From: Chitinophagaceae bacterium IBVUCB2
Lineage (GTDB): Bacteria > Bacteroidota > Bacteroidia > Chitinophagales > Chitinophagaceae
Assembly: GCA_002127295.1 (NCBI GenBank)
Contig: NFUV01000002.1
Coordinates: 1-64,000 of the forward strand
DNA: 64,000 nt
Reading direction: 5' to 3'
This document shows positions 27,491-36,958 of this stretch, in pieces (position 1 is the first letter of the stretch; the number at the start of each line of letters is the position of its first letter). The position numbers were made by a program, and so were the translations under genes. The notes beneath the pieces were generated by a model. It had not been told where the DNA came from. It saw only the letters and a program-made list of their open reading frames with translations, and did not search any database.

Positions 27491-28321
27491 ATGGAAGCCA
27501 ATAAAATTTTATCCGCAGATGTTCTTGACCTTGTGTTCGAAGGCAGGAACAAAGATTACGGTGCTTACGATTTGCGTAAGACGTACAATCGCCGTATTAC
27601 CCGGGCACTTATCATTACCGCCTCTATTGCTGTAATTGCATTAGGAGGATCGTTACTGGCAAGTGCTATGAAAGGTAAAGACGACAAAAAAGTAAAAATG
27701 AACGAAATGACCATCCAGGATGTGAAGCAGGAGGAGAAAAAAGAACCACCTCCGCCTCCGCCACCACCTCCGCCAAAACAGGAACCACCAAAAGTGGAAA
27801 TGAAACAGTTCACTCCTCCTGTTATTAAAAAGGATGAAGAAGTGGAGAAACCACCACCACCACAAGAAGAATTAAAGGAAGCGAAAATTGATGTGGTGAA
27901 CCAGGAAGGTATTAAAGATGAAGGTATAGTAGCTCCTACAGTAATCGACGAGGGTAAGCAAATCGTAGAAGAGAAACCTGTGGAAGATGAAAATAAGATC
28001 TTCGACAAAGTTGAAATCGAAGCTTCTTTCCCTGGTGGAGATGCTAAATGGAGACGTTATCTTGAGCAAAATGCAAACGGACAGGTAGCAACTGATAATG
28101 GAGCACCAGAAGGTACATATACAACCGTGGTTCAGTTTGTAGTGGATAAAGAAGGAAATATAAGTGATGTAAGAGCATTAACGAATCATGGGTATGGTAT
28201 GGAGCAAGAGGCTATGAGGGTTATTAAAAAAGGACCTAAATGGACTCCTGCTGTACAGAACGGCCGCCAGGTAAAAGCATTCCGTAAGCAGCCAATTACC
28301 TTCCAGGTACAAAGCGAATAA
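27491..28321 (+). CDS. tonB: TonB energy transducer
   Basis: A 276-residue TonB. The N-terminal cytoplasmic part VLDLVFEGRNKDYGAYDLRKTYN is the Bacteroidota-type start. It is followed by one helix (ALIITASIAVIALGGSLLAS) and a Pro-rich periplasmic spacer with a run of ten prolines and many Pro-Lys/Glu pairs. The C-terminal TonB domain covers GTYTTVVQFVVDKEGNISDV through KQPITFQVQ. It carries energy from ExbB/ExbD to TonB-dependent receptors, such as that at 29931-32774. A terminator follows directly, closing the four-gene unit. Confidence 0.97.
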   Translation: MEANKILSADVLDLVFEGRNKDYGAYDLRKTYNRRITRALIITASIAVIALGGSLLASAMKGKDDKKVKMNEMTIQDVKQEEKKEPPPPPPPPPPKQEPPKVEMKQFTPPVIKKDEEVEKPPPPQEELKEAKIDVVNQEGIKDEGIVAPTVIDEGKQIVEEKPVEDENKIFDKVEIEASFPGGDAKWRRYLEQNANGQVATDNGAPEGTYTTVVQFVVDKEGNISDVRALTNHGYGMEQEAMRVIKKGPKWTPAVQNGRQVKAFRKQPITFQVQSE

Positions 28322-28341
28322 ATTAAACATTGAATTTTTAT

Positions 28342-28374
28342 AAATCCTCTTCTGCAAAGGAGAGGATTTTTTTT
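28342..28374 (+). terminator. Terminator after tonB
   Basis: A 9-bp perfect stem AAATCCTCT / AGAGGATTT with a 10-base loop, followed by a T run. Confidence 0.85.
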
Positions 28375-28435
28375 GCGAGTTCGTTTATAAAGAATGCCGA
28401 ATACACAATTCATCTGACAAACACCATAATTGATT

Positions 28436-28443
28436 TATTTTTG
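28436..28443 (+). promoter_or_regulatory. -7 promoter element of mnmE
   Basis: TATTTTTG, a perfect TAnnTTTG, is only 4 nt (AAAC) before the ATG at 28448. This predicts a very short or absent leader (see findings). No clear -33 TTTG accompanies it. Confidence 0.5.
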
Positions 28444-28447
28444 AAAC

Positions 28448-29830
28448 ATGTTGAATTCTCTTTCAGGCTGGGATGATACGATTGTAGCATTGGCCACTCC
28501 ACCGGGTGTTGGTGCTATTGGCGTTATACGTTTGAGTGGAAATAAGGCTTTGTCAATTGCAAATGCATTATTTTCTGCCAAAGATTTATTGAAACAACCA
28601 TCGCATACCATTCATGTTGGGTATTTAAAAGAAAATGATAAAGTGCTGGATGAAGCAGTGATCTCCATTTTTAAAAATCCTACCTCTTATACCGGAGAAG
28701 ATGTGATCGAAATTGGTTGCCACGGATCGCCTTATATTCAACAACAAATTTTAGATGCCTGTATCCGACAAGGAGCAAGATTGGCAAAGCCAGGAGAATT
28801 TACCCAACGGGCTTTTTTAAATGGTAAACTTGACCTTACCCAGGCAGAAGCAGTAGCCGATCTGATTGCCTCCAATACAGCAGCCTCGCAAAAAGCAGCC
28901 TTGCATACGATGCGGGGAGGATTCTCCGATAATTTAAAAGTATTGCGAGATCGGTTGATCACTTTTTCTGCATTGATTGAACTAGAGCTTGATTTTTCGC
29001 AGGAAGATGTGGAGTTTGCAGATAGGAAGAAATTTTATGAATTAATTGAAGAACTCAACCTTTCTACCAAACAGTTGACAGATTCTTTTCAGTTGGGAAA
29101 TGTTATCAAAAATGGAGTAAGTGTTGCTATCATTGGAAAACCCAATGCCGGAAAATCAACTTTATTGAACAGTTTGTTGAATGAGAATAGAGCTATTGTA
29201 AGCGATATAGCCGGCACTACCAGAGATACTATTGAGGAAGTGATAAATATCGATGGTATTTTGTTCAGATTGATTGATACAGCAGGTATACGGCAACATA
29301 GCACTGATGTTATAGAGAATGCCGGAATGGAACGCAGTATTGAGAAAATGAAACAAGCTGACCTTGTACTGTATCTATTTGATGCCGCTGAATCCAGATC
29401 AGAAATTACAGCCAGGAAGTTGGATTTTGAAACTCAGCAATTGAATTATTTATTGGTGGCAAATAAAATAGATGCATTGGAGGAAGACAAGGCCAAAGAG
29501 AAATTAGGCGATTTAGATAAAATGGTTTTCATTTCAGCCAAACAGCGTTTGCATACTGATGTGTTGAAAGAAAAAATGGTAGATACTGTACTTCAGGGTA
29601 AGGTACAAAATGAGAATACCATCATCACCAATGCCAGGCATTACCATGCACTAAAAGAAGTACAGCAATCCCTTATTGATATTAAAAATGGATTGGATAA
29701 TAACCTTTCCGGCGACTTATTGGCATTAGACATTCGTCGTTGCCTGCATTATCTCGGCGAGATTACAGGAGAAATTACTAATGACGATCAATTGGATTAT
29801 ATTTTTAGTAAGTTCTGTATCGGGAAGTAG
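28448..29830 (+). CDS. mnmE: tRNA uridine-5-carboxymethylaminomethyl-modifying GTPase MnmE
   Basis: A 460-residue GTPase that, with MnmG, modifies U34 of certain tRNAs using a folate-derived one-carbon unit. Features: the N-terminal folate-binding domain (DDTIVALATPPGVGAIGVIRLSG), helical domain, G1 motif IIGKPNAGKST near residue 228, G2/G3 (AGTTRDTIEE, DTAGIR), NKID-type G4 (NKIDA), and the invariant C-terminal Cys motif FCIGK. Complete and normal in length. MnmG is not in the window. Confidence 0.98.
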   Translation: MLNSLSGWDDTIVALATPPGVGAIGVIRLSGNKALSIANALFSAKDLLKQPSHTIHVGYLKENDKVLDEAVISIFKNPTSYTGEDVIEIGCHGSPYIQQQILDACIRQGARLAKPGEFTQRAFLNGKLDLTQAEAVADLIASNTAASQKAALHTMRGGFSDNLKVLRDRLITFSALIELELDFSQEDVEFADRKKFYELIEELNLSTKQLTDSFQLGNVIKNGVSVAIIGKPNAGKSTLLNSLLNENRAIVSDIAGTTRDTIEEVINIDGILFRLIDTAGIRQHSTDVIENAGMERSIEKMKQADLVLYLFDAAESRSEITARKLDFETQQLNYLLVANKIDALEEDKAKEKLGDLDKMVFISAKQRLHTDVLKEKMVDTVLQGKVQNENTIITNARHYHALKEVQQSLIDIKNGLDNNLSGDLLALDIRRCLHYLGEITGEITNDDQLDYIFSKFCIGK

Positions 29831-29865
29831 GCGGATATTTAATTACCAGTTAGCAATCGAATATT

Positions 29866-29898
29866 AAAAATCCCGCAGTTTCAAACTGCGGGATTTTT
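29866..29898. terminator. Bidirectional terminator between mnmE and the receptor gene
   Basis: A 16-bp perfect stem (AAAAATCCCGCAGTTT and its complement) with a one-base central spacer, flanked by A and T runs. It can serve both convergent genes. Confidence 0.93.
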
Positions 29899-29930
29899 TG
29901 TCATCTCTTTTTTGACTCTGTTGGTGTATA

Positions 29931-32774
29931 CTACCACAAAGACCAGGTGCCACCCACTTTTTTCTTTGTGCCAGATGGGCGCATATTGTAGGTAAAAGTA
30001 GCCATAAAATATTGCCCCATAATATTACTGTACACAGTAGTCGATGTATTCTGATTCAGGAAAACATATGAACTCTGACTCTGGTTTAAAATATCTGTTG
30101 CATTCAGGCGTAGTACGGCACGTTCATCCGCAAAGAACGTAAAGTTGACCCCGGCATTCAACAAGTACATTTGCCTGTATGCCTTATTAGTGAAAGCATT
30201 ATTATAAAAATAGTTCAGGTTGGCATCGAAGACAATATGCTTTATATAACGCAATACCAGTTCGGTTCCAATAACCTGCTGAAAAGTTTTGGTAGTAACA
30301 AACCTGGGATTGCTGTTTCTTAAATTAGTATACGAGAAAGAGTAGGAGGGAGTTATTTCTAATTTGTCGTTCCAGTTAAATCCAATGGCAGACCATATAT
30401 TGCTGCGTAATCTTTTTTGAGAGCTTTCTTCTTTATTGTAGAAAAATTTGTTACGGCGAAATTCTGTCCAGGTGCCAAAGTTCCAGGATAAGGTGAATGA
30501 GTTTTTGAATTTAATATTCTGCTGGCCCAGGCCAAAGTTGGTAGCAATACGGCTGCTTCCATCTGCATTTACCGGCTGTATGGTTTGCACACCGCTTTTA
30601 TCTAAACTAATATTTTGCACTACATCGTTTTCCGCTGTATACACTTCACCCCAGCCCCATACATTCAGGTTGTTTTTAGGGTTGAACGTATTCAGGTTGA
30701 TGCTGATGGTATTACGAATGGTCGGCACCAGGTTTAGATTTCCCAGGTTGATGATATAAGGATTCGTATTGTTTCTTACAGGTATTACGTAATTGTAATC
30801 GGGTAGTATAATATCCCGGATCATGTTTACTGTTAATTTTTTATAAGTGATTTCCAGGGTAGGCAATATGTTGCTGTTACGCTGTATAATATTATTGGGT
30901 AAATAAGATACCGCATTATCGAAGCGCTGGAATTGATAGCGTACACCCGGTGTTATACTCAGGTCCTTATGCCTGAACTCCAGCCCCGAGCTAACAAAGT
31001 ACTTATTACTTTTTCTCAGGAAAGAACTGCTTAGATCATAATTAGGAAGATCGTAGTGATCATTATTTTTGTCAAGCGTTGTTACCTTATTTTTTAGTTC
31101 TTCGTACTCATATCTCAAACCAGCACGTAAAAAGAATTTTTTACCTATAGGATCACGATAATTAGCACCTGCATAAGCATACAAGGCAGGCACATGCTCC
31201 TGTCGCAATTGGTAGGTAGCGCTGTCAAACTGGTTTGGATAAAAATAATGGATATCGGCATTGGTATAATTATCCACCTTTCGGCTGTTCCAGTTTAGTC
31301 CTTGCGTAAAAGATATTCTTCTCCCTTTTTTAGTTTTAGACTGACGGGTTATTGAAAAATATTGCCGTAATATATTATTACCTGTATTACCATCAATCAA
31401 TACCGTTCCATTATTCAGAAGACCTAAAATATTATTTACACCGCTTTGATTATTGTTGCTGTTGTTTCTTTCTCCGGCGTTGACATAATTAACCGTTGCT
31501 GTAATATTGGTAACTGAATCCGGCTTCAGGTTCATTCCAACTCCAACAGAATGGGAAATACCATTCACCAGGGCATTGTAGTCGGATGCATTAGTAATGG
31601 TGGTGTCTTTATTGAAAATTTGTGTGGATCTGTTGCTTTGAAGATCTGTATGTACTTTTCCCAAATAATACTGAGCAAAGAATGATTTCCTTTTATTGGG
31701 AGAATGGTTGATATTGATACCCGCACCATTACTGGTAGTAACACCACCCAGTTGCGACATGCCGCCAAAGTTGATGCCATTTACGCTAACGCTGGAACCG
31801 AAGAGGCTATTATTGTTATTATTGTTGCCACTTCCGCTTATTTCCCTGTTACGGCTCAATCCCCCCGATTGTAATAATTCCGACATGCTAAAGCCGGGTT
31901 TGTTCAGGTTATTGCTATAGCCTAATACGCTTATTTGTAATGTATCCCTGAAAATATTAGCAATAGCACCAGCTTCATACCGAAAACCATTCGGGCCTCT
32001 GCCTCCTCCGGCATAAGCTTTACCGAACAGACTTTTTTTCACTCCCTTTTTAAAAGTAAGATTAATAACCTTGCCCACATTGTTCATGTTGTCATCACCA
32101 GTTTCCAATAGTTCATCTTTATCATCTGTTATTTGTACTTTGTCAATAACATTCGATGGTAAATTTCGTGAGGCCATTTTAGGGTCACTGCCAAAAAAGG
32201 ATTTCCCATCTACTGTAATACGATTCACTCTTTTGCCACTGACAGTAATATTTCCTTCTTTGTCTACCTGTACGCCAGGCAACTTTCTTAGCAGGTCTTC
32301 CACCAGGGCATTAGGTAAGGTGCGAAAAGCATTTGCATTAAACTCTACGGTATCGTTTCGAATTACCATTGGCGGACGTTCAGATACTAATAGTACTTCG
32401 TCTAAACTGGTAGCATCAGGCGTTAAACCAATATTCCCTAATGCCAGTTCGCTTTGCTGGGTTGAAAAAAGAAACTCTTTTTTATATACTCCATAACCAA
32501 CAAAGGATACGATTACCCTGTAAGGAATATTATAGGAAAGATCCGGGATACGGAAATTTCCCTCTGCATTAGTTAGTTTATACATAACAATGGTAGTGTC
32601 TGCTGCTTTAAAGACAGTAACAGTAGCCATGTATAAAGGCTTTTGCGTAGTGCTGTCTACCAATTTTCCAGACAACACACCCTGGGCCTGCGAATAATTT
32701 GTAATTACACAGGCAACTACAATGCTCAGCACAACGCTGAATTTCTTAAAGGAGGAAGGCATACTATTTCTCAT
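29931..32774 (-). CDS. TonB-dependent receptor-like outer-membrane protein with CarboxypepD-type N domain
   Basis: About 947 residues. A signal peptide (FKKFSVVLSIVVACVITNYSQAQ) is followed by a carboxypeptidase-regulatory-like beta domain (GVLSGKLVDSTTQKPLYMATVTVF). Then comes a plug domain (FRTLPNALVEDLLRKLPGVQVDKEGNITVSGKRVNRITVDG) and a long barrel of the OMP_b-brl_3 kind. Loops are Asn/Ser-rich, including a six-Asn run. The frame is open to 32903, but the first 43 residues there are not signal-like, so the ATG at 32774 (MRNSMPSSFKK) is chosen; 32762 is also possible. No SusD gene is next to it. The substrate is unknown; these receptors often import siderophores or peptides. Confidence 0.9.
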   Translation of the reverse strand: MRNSMPSSFKKFSVVLSIVVACVITNYSQAQGVLSGKLVDSTTQKPLYMATVTVFKAADTTIVMYKLTNAEGNFRIPDLSYNIPYRVIVSFVGYGVYKKEFLFSTQQSELALGNIGLTPDATSLDEVLLVSERPPMVIRNDTVEFNANAFRTLPNALVEDLLRKLPGVQVDKEGNITVSGKRVNRITVDGKSFFGSDPKMASRNLPSNVIDKVQITDDKDELLETGDDNMNNVGKVINLTFKKGVKKSLFGKAYAGGGRGPNGFRYEAGAIANIFRDTLQISVLGYSNNLNKPGFSMSELLQSGGLSRNREISGSGNNNNNNSLFGSSVSVNGINFGGMSQLGGVTTSNGAGININHSPNKRKSFFAQYYLGKVHTDLQSNRSTQIFNKDTTITNASDYNALVNGISHSVGVGMNLKPDSVTNITATVNYVNAGERNNSNNNQSGVNNILGLLNNGTVLIDGNTGNNILRQYFSITRQSKTKKGRRISFTQGLNWNSRKVDNYTNADIHYFYPNQFDSATYQLRQEHVPALYAYAGANYRDPIGKKFFLRAGLRYEYEELKNKVTTLDKNNDHYDLPNYDLSSSFLRKSNKYFVSSGLEFRHKDLSITPGVRYQFQRFDNAVSYLPNNIIQRNSNILPTLEITYKKLTVNMIRDIILPDYNYVIPVRNNTNPYIINLGNLNLVPTIRNTISINLNTFNPKNNLNVWGWGEVYTAENDVVQNISLDKSGVQTIQPVNADGSSRIATNFGLGQQNIKFKNSFTLSWNFGTWTEFRRNKFFYNKEESSQKRLRSNIWSAIGFNWNDKLEITPSYSFSYTNLRNSNPRFVTTKTFQQVIGTELVLRYIKHIVFDANLNYFYNNAFTNKAYRQMYLLNAGVNFTFFADERAVLRLNATDILNQSQSSYVFLNQNTSTTVYSNIMGQYFMATFTYNMRPSGTKKKVGGTWSLW

Positions 32775-33426
32775 AACAATGTTAAGTACGTAGGAAAATT
32801 GAAAATGTTGCACCAATGTACGAATTGATTCGTAAAAGCTAGTATAAAAATTTGGTGCTTGATCTGGAGCGGGGCTAGCAGAAGAAAGGGCCAAATCATT
32901 CATAAGTCTTCCGTAGGTGGCTTAAAACTAATTTTTTGGCCGTTGTTGGTCTTCCCAAAATCTTTGAGCCACTTTTCTTGTGTGAGGTATCGTGTATAGC
33001 ACAAAGTAAAACACAACACCAGCAACGGCGTGAAATCACCTGCAGGAAATAATTAACGATCAGGCCATGTTGCAGGACTATCTGTGGCTGCTGGATCAGC
33101 TTATAGCGAATGGTGATTAATTCTCAAATATAATGGCTGGTTTCTCAATACAAGGCGATATGCTTAACCAAATGACAGAGGAGTTAAAGAATCTTATAAG
33201 AGAAGCTAGTTTGAGCAAAAGTAGCATTTGTGTCAGCTATGCAGAATTGCCCAATTTTTTGAACCTTACTAACTAGCATTTTTCATCATACTGCAATGAT
33301 TGACGCAGCGGTAATAGATAATATTGTTCGTAACATGAGAGAAGTGATTTAATATATTAAAGCAGGGTTGCCAGCTATAACATTATTTTTTTATTTTGAT
33401 AAGATTGATAGTAACCGCCCGGATAT
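32775..33426. other. About 650 bp without a supported gene; short decayed coding remnants
   Basis: Between two minus-strand genes lies sequence with only short open stretches on the plus strand. One is a 28-codon stretch ending at 33120 (Leu-rich, including AMLQDYLWLLDQLIANGD). Another is a 47-codon stretch from 33133 to 33276 (MAGFSIQGDMLNQMTEELKN and on), and the last is an 18-codon piece near 33298-33354 (MIDAAVIDNIVRNMREVI). None has a recognisable family. They look like scraps of former genes. The receptor's promoter must also lie here but no clean TAnnTTTG was found. Confidence 0.4.
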
Positions 33427-35079
33427 TTATTTAAATAAGCCATTATAAGTTTCTGCTTTTGCAGCCGTTGTTTCAAAGAAACAGCTTTGATCATTTTGTC
33501 CGGGGCTTCCTTCCCGAACAGTATTTTTAGTATGTTTCAGGCATAAAGCATTGGCATTATTACCCTGCCAGTATTCAACAGTAAAGAGATAAGTTGTTTT
33601 TTCTAATTTCCTTGTCGTTGTTTTCAATCGTTTTATCCGTGTTTCCAACACTTTCCTTATATACTCTGCACTCATACCATTATTGATTTTACCTACACTC
33701 CATTCTTCATTGGTGCCTTTTAAAGGTGTAATGCTAAGCTGGTTGCCATTTACCGCATAAGTGCCGGTTTCATATTGCAGTACATTTACCGGGTTGTTTG
33801 CCACAGCTGATGCTGCATTATAAACAAACCGGTAAGTGCCGTCTTTATTAAATTGATATTGATACAACCAGAACCCGCCTGTATGAAAACCGCTCCTATT
33901 TCCATACGCAGCGCCATGCTTTTCCTGCGACTGCGCTTCCCATATTTTTCCTGCAATCGGGGAGTTTATTTTTGCGTTTGTTGTTGCAGGGTTGGATGGC
34001 TGTACAGTAGCCGCATTAATTGTTTTATTTTCAAAACCTGTTATAAATCCCGGGGGATTATCAATGAGTGAATTATTTATATCTCTTGATTTGTAACGAT
34101 ATTCCTGCAGACCGGTTTTATCACCATTATTTCCGTCTCGTTGAGTGGCTTTCGGCGATCGTAACAAAAGTGTTATTTCATCATTGCCGATATAAGAAGC
34201 AAAGTCTAATGTATATGTTGTTTTTTCTAATTTAAAATCGGTAGAAGCTCGTACCAGTTTTCCCCACCCGGTGGTTCTGCCACTTGCTGCTTTGCTCCAC
34301 CATTCACCTTTACCTTTTTTAGGCGATAGCGTAATTTGATTGCCATTGATAGAGTAAGTCCCTGTTTCATACACAAATAAAATGTCTTTCACATAAACCA
34401 TCCAGTCTTTTGCCCTGAACAGATAAGTGCCATCTCCATAAAAAGCATATTCTCGTCTCATATAACCACCTGTCAATTGATTATACGTTCCGTTTGTTTC
34501 TGTATTATAAAACACCCACATTCCTACAATGGATGCGCTATTTGTATTATTTGCAGGCAAAGTTTTATTGTTAGCAACAGTAGCCGAAGCCTTAGCCAGA
34601 TTTAACGAATTGATAAATGCCAACAATTCGTTTTGATATTGGTTGCTATTGGTCATGAGCACCACACTTACCATTTGTCCGCCACCGGTGGCTGTAAGTA
34701 ATGTAGCCAATCCTTTTTGTTCGCCATCTGTATAGTTGGCGGTACCTGAAATAATATCCCAGCCGTTTTCTTTTACCGGGTCTTGCAGGGCAGGTTTAGT
34801 GCTTACCTCTACGGATGCTTTTACCAGTTTGTCCCAGTCGGTGTTGAAGTTTTCATAAGGGGTAGCATCCGTAGCAGTGGCTTTGGTAATAAGGGCTATG
34901 GCATATCCGCCTGTTTCTTTATCGGTAACAGATAACTGTACACCACCTTCGTTTTGTTGCTGCTGCCAGCCTTTGGGAGGGGTATAGCTCAATACATCAA
35001 AGATTTTTTTTTGTGTATATCCGCTTACACACATGAGTAAGATGGATAGCAACAGCATTAGTTTTTTTAATAGTTGCAT
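33427..35079 (-). CDS. Secreted protein with PsbP-like N domain and two repeated beta modules, unknown function
   Basis: About 550 residues with a signal peptide (MQLLKKLMLLLSILLMCVSGYTQ); the longer frame to 35106 adds nine unlikely residues. Residues ~25-170 resemble the whole 183-residue protein encoded just upstream (both begin F-x3-TF/SYT-x-P-x-GW). The rest contains two similar lipocalin-like modules. One is around GGYMRREYAFYGDGTYLFRA with YETGTYSINGNQITLSPKKG; the other is around FHTGGFWLYQYQFNKDGTYR with YETGTYAVNGNQLSITPLKG. This indicates an internal duplication. It begins 34 bp after its upstream paralogue and is probably co-transcribed. No enzyme motif is seen, and I do not recognise a function. 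Confidence 0.75.
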   Translation of the reverse strand: MQLLKKLMLLLSILLMCVSGYTQKKIFDVLSYTPPKGWQQQQNEGGVQLSVTDKETGGYAIALITKATATDATPYENFNTDWDKLVKASVEVSTKPALQDPVKENGWDIISGTANYTDGEQKGLATLLTATGGGQMVSVVLMTNSNQYQNELLAFINSLNLAKASATVANNKTLPANNTNSASIVGMWVFYNTETNGTYNQLTGGYMRREYAFYGDGTYLFRAKDWMVYVKDILFVYETGTYSINGNQITLSPKKGKGEWWSKAASGRTTGWGKLVRASTDFKLEKTTYTLDFASYIGNDEITLLLRSPKATQRDGNNGDKTGLQEYRYKSRDINNSLIDNPPGFITGFENKTINAATVQPSNPATTNAKINSPIAGKIWEAQSQEKHGAAYGNRSGFHTGGFWLYQYQFNKDGTYRFVYNAASAVANNPVNVLQYETGTYAVNGNQLSITPLKGTNEEWSVGKINNGMSAEYIRKVLETRIKRLKTTTRKLEKTTYLFTVEYWQGNNANALCLKHTKNTVREGSPGQNDQSCFFETTAAKAETYNGLFK

Positions 35080-35113
35080 GGTAACAAGTGTAATAATATT
35101 TAACAAGGGAATT

Positions 35114-35665
35114 TTACATCATCGGAGCAGGTGCTGCAGGTACAGCAGCAGGTGCTGCTTTTCTTTTTGCATTTGTTTGCCCTACTTCATCCAGATCCAT
35201 CTGCAGCGTTTCCATAAACTGGTTAAACTCGCTGATGCAGGTGTTGTTATTGGTAAGCAATTGGTAGTATAGTGTTTGCTTGCCATTGCTGAGCGAATAA
35301 AAATAACTTTGTACAGGAGCCATTTGTTGGGTGCTGGTACCTTTTGAAAAGAAACATATCAATCCATCGCCTTCATATTTTGTAACAGCCCCTCTTTGGT
35401 TTTGATAGCTAATGCCTGCGCCACCGTACAATGTGCGAAATTGAAGGTATTCGGCAGCAGTAGCAACGCCGCCTTTTTCAGTTTTCGAAATGATGATTTT
35501 ACATACCACTCCTTTTTTAGCTGCCTTCTCCAGCGTTACGGTTTCGGTGGTTCTGGTTATTTGCCATCCTGTGGGTACGGTGAATGTTGCTTTGCCAAAA
35601 ATTTCTTGTGCTTTTATTTGAAAAAGCGACAGGAGCATGAAAGTGGTAGTGATAATTTTTTTCAT
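35114..35665 (-). CDS. Secreted single-domain paralogue of the next gene, unknown function
   Basis: A 183-residue protein with a signal peptide (MKKIITTTFMLLSLFQIKAQ) and one domain like the N-terminal part of the neighbour at 33427-35079 (FGKATFTVPTGWQITRT...). It ends in an Ala/Pro-rich tail. It is the first gene of a two-gene unit. Its upstream region has one of three copies of the 18-bp dyad seen around the two-component genes, 51 nt before the ATG, with a TACTTTTA box in between. Function not recognised; export to the periplasm or surface is likely. Confidence 0.75.
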   Translation of the reverse strand: MKKIITTTFMLLSLFQIKAQEIFGKATFTVPTGWQITRTTETVTLEKAAKKGVVCKIIISKTEKGGVATAAEYLQFRTLYGGAGISYQNQRGAVTKYEGDGLICFFSKGTSTQQMAPVQSYFYSLSNGKQTLYYQLLTNNNTCISEFNQFMETLQMDLDEVGQTNAKRKAAPAAVPAAPAPMM

Positions 35666-35686
35666 TGAAATGATGTTTTATGAAGT

Positions 35687-35733
35687 AAAAGTACTTTACT
35701 GCAAAGCCCTTTATTATCGTTAAAAAGCATGAT
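35687..35733 (-). promoter_or_regulatory. Dyad operator copy A plus -7-like box
   Basis: The 18-bp dyad ATCGTTAAAAAGCATGAT lies at 35716-35733. On the minus strand a TACTTTTA box (one mismatch to TAnnTTTG) at 35687-35694 follows after 21 nt, then 21 nt to the ATG at 35665. The layout matches copies B and C. Confidence 0.6.
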
Positions 35734-35737
35734 TTTT

Positions 35738-36958
35738 TTAGTGCAATAGCTTTACATATGCTGCATAATCAAACTTATTGGTAAAATTGTGCAGCAACCG
35801 CAGCGATGAGGGCATGGTTACATACCGAAATGCTATAGTAATGAATTGTGGTGCAGCTGCTCCGGCTGATGAAGTCTTAAAATACGCAGGGTTGTATTGG
35901 TATAAGGGTTCGCTTTTCTTTTCGCCATCGTAAAACTTCCAAAACCGGTTGTAATTGATTTTTTCTTTCAACTTATACTTACTGTTTTGATAAACATCCT
36001 CCGTACGGTTAGTAATGGCCTGTTCATTCAGCCAATCCTCTTTTTCAGTGGCAAGGATTTTTTTTACGATATCAATTTTTTCATTCACCGCTGTTTCCCA
36101 TTCCTCGATTTGCTTTAATCCGCTTTTGTCCCGATCGGCTGTGAAAACAGTAATTGTTTTTACAAACTGTAATTTTTCCCGTTCGTAATATTCCAATAAG
36201 CTTAAGAGATAGGCTTTGCGGCTTACCGGAATTAGCATAGGTACAGTAGTATTTTTTTTTACAAACCAATAGCGGTAAATATGCGGCACACGGGTATTCA
36301 TTTTCACATCCTCCTCTGCTACATCCTGAAAATAATTTTGACCAGTATTGATGGCTTCTAACAATGATGTATTGTTGCAGGATAAGTAATTGAACAGGCT
36401 GATTAGCTTATCTCCAGGTTTGTTAAGATTATTTTTCCAATCGGCATATTGAAAACCAAAATTTTTATCGCCCATTCTATCGTCAAATGTTCTTTTGATA
36501 AAACGATTCAATGTGTTTAGCGGAATGGCGTTTGCATAAACTCGTAACACAGTACCATATTCGCTATTTCGTTTTTGTTTTCCGCTGGCGCAAAAGAATT
36601 CATAGTGAGCTGTCTGCAAGTAATAGCTGCCCATTTTGGTATTTCCTGCATATTCATACCTGTTGCTGGAGAAAGTGCTTTCCCAATTACCTCCAGTGAG
36701 GGTAAAGCCTATTCGACTTTGCTGCTCAGTTTTTTCTACCTGCTCCAATGTTTTTTTAGCGATGGCTTTGTCGGCTACTGTTTTCAGATTTATAAAATAG
36801 TCAGCCCTTGCTGCAGGCCAGGGATGTTGGGCGGCTGTAAGGTATTGGCCGGGTGCTGCATCTAACTCTTCACGGGTTTTGCAGTTTTGGGCATAGCTGC
36901 TTTGTATGTATACCATAGCTGCAGATACCAGCATAATTTTCTTTAGTATTTCTTTCAT
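35738..36958 (-). CDS. Secreted protein of unknown function
   Basis: About 406 residues with a signal peptide (MKEILKKIMLVSAAMVYIQSSYAQ); the frame can be extended by eight residues to 36982, but the ATG at 36958 gives a normal signal. The mature part is rich in Lys, Asn and Tyr, with mixed charge, and looks mostly helical in its second half (RKAYLLSLLEYYEREKLQFVK; QIEEWETAVNEKIDIVKKIL). There is no transmembrane segment and no motif I recognise. Two or three cysteines are present (NCKTREEL, FFCASGK, LSCNN). A loose version of the dyad lies upstream near 37024-37037, too degenerate to count. It is flanked by regulon-like genes, so a shared role is possible. Confidence 0.7.
   Translation of the reverse strand: MKEILKKIMLVSAAMVYIQSSYAQNCKTREELDAAPGQYLTAAQHPWPAARADYFINLKTVADKAIAKKTLEQVEKTEQQSRIGFTLTGGNWESTFSSNRYEYAGNTKMGSYYLQTAHYEFFCASGKQKRNSEYGTVLRVYANAIPLNTLNRFIKRTFDDRMGDKNFGFQYADWKNNLNKPGDKLISLFNYLSCNNTSLLEAINTGQNYFQDVAEEDVKMNTRVPHIYRYWFVKKNTTVPMLIPVSRKAYLLSLLEYYEREKLQFVKTITVFTADRDKSGLKQIEEWETAVNEKIDIVKKILATEKEDWLNEQAITNRTEDVYQNSKYKLKEKINYNRFWKFYDGEKKSEPLYQYNPAYFKTSSAGAAAPQFITIAFRYVTMPSSLRLLHNFTNKFDYAAYVKLLH

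Noticed and set aside
27565-28008. Long minus-strand open frame opposite tonB rich in Gly and Ser
   Set aside because: It is the mirror of the Pro-rich TonB spacer, with no independent coding signs.
32775-32903. 43-residue N-terminal extension of the outer-membrane receptor
   Set aside because: It precedes a clear signal peptide and has no signal-like or domain character.
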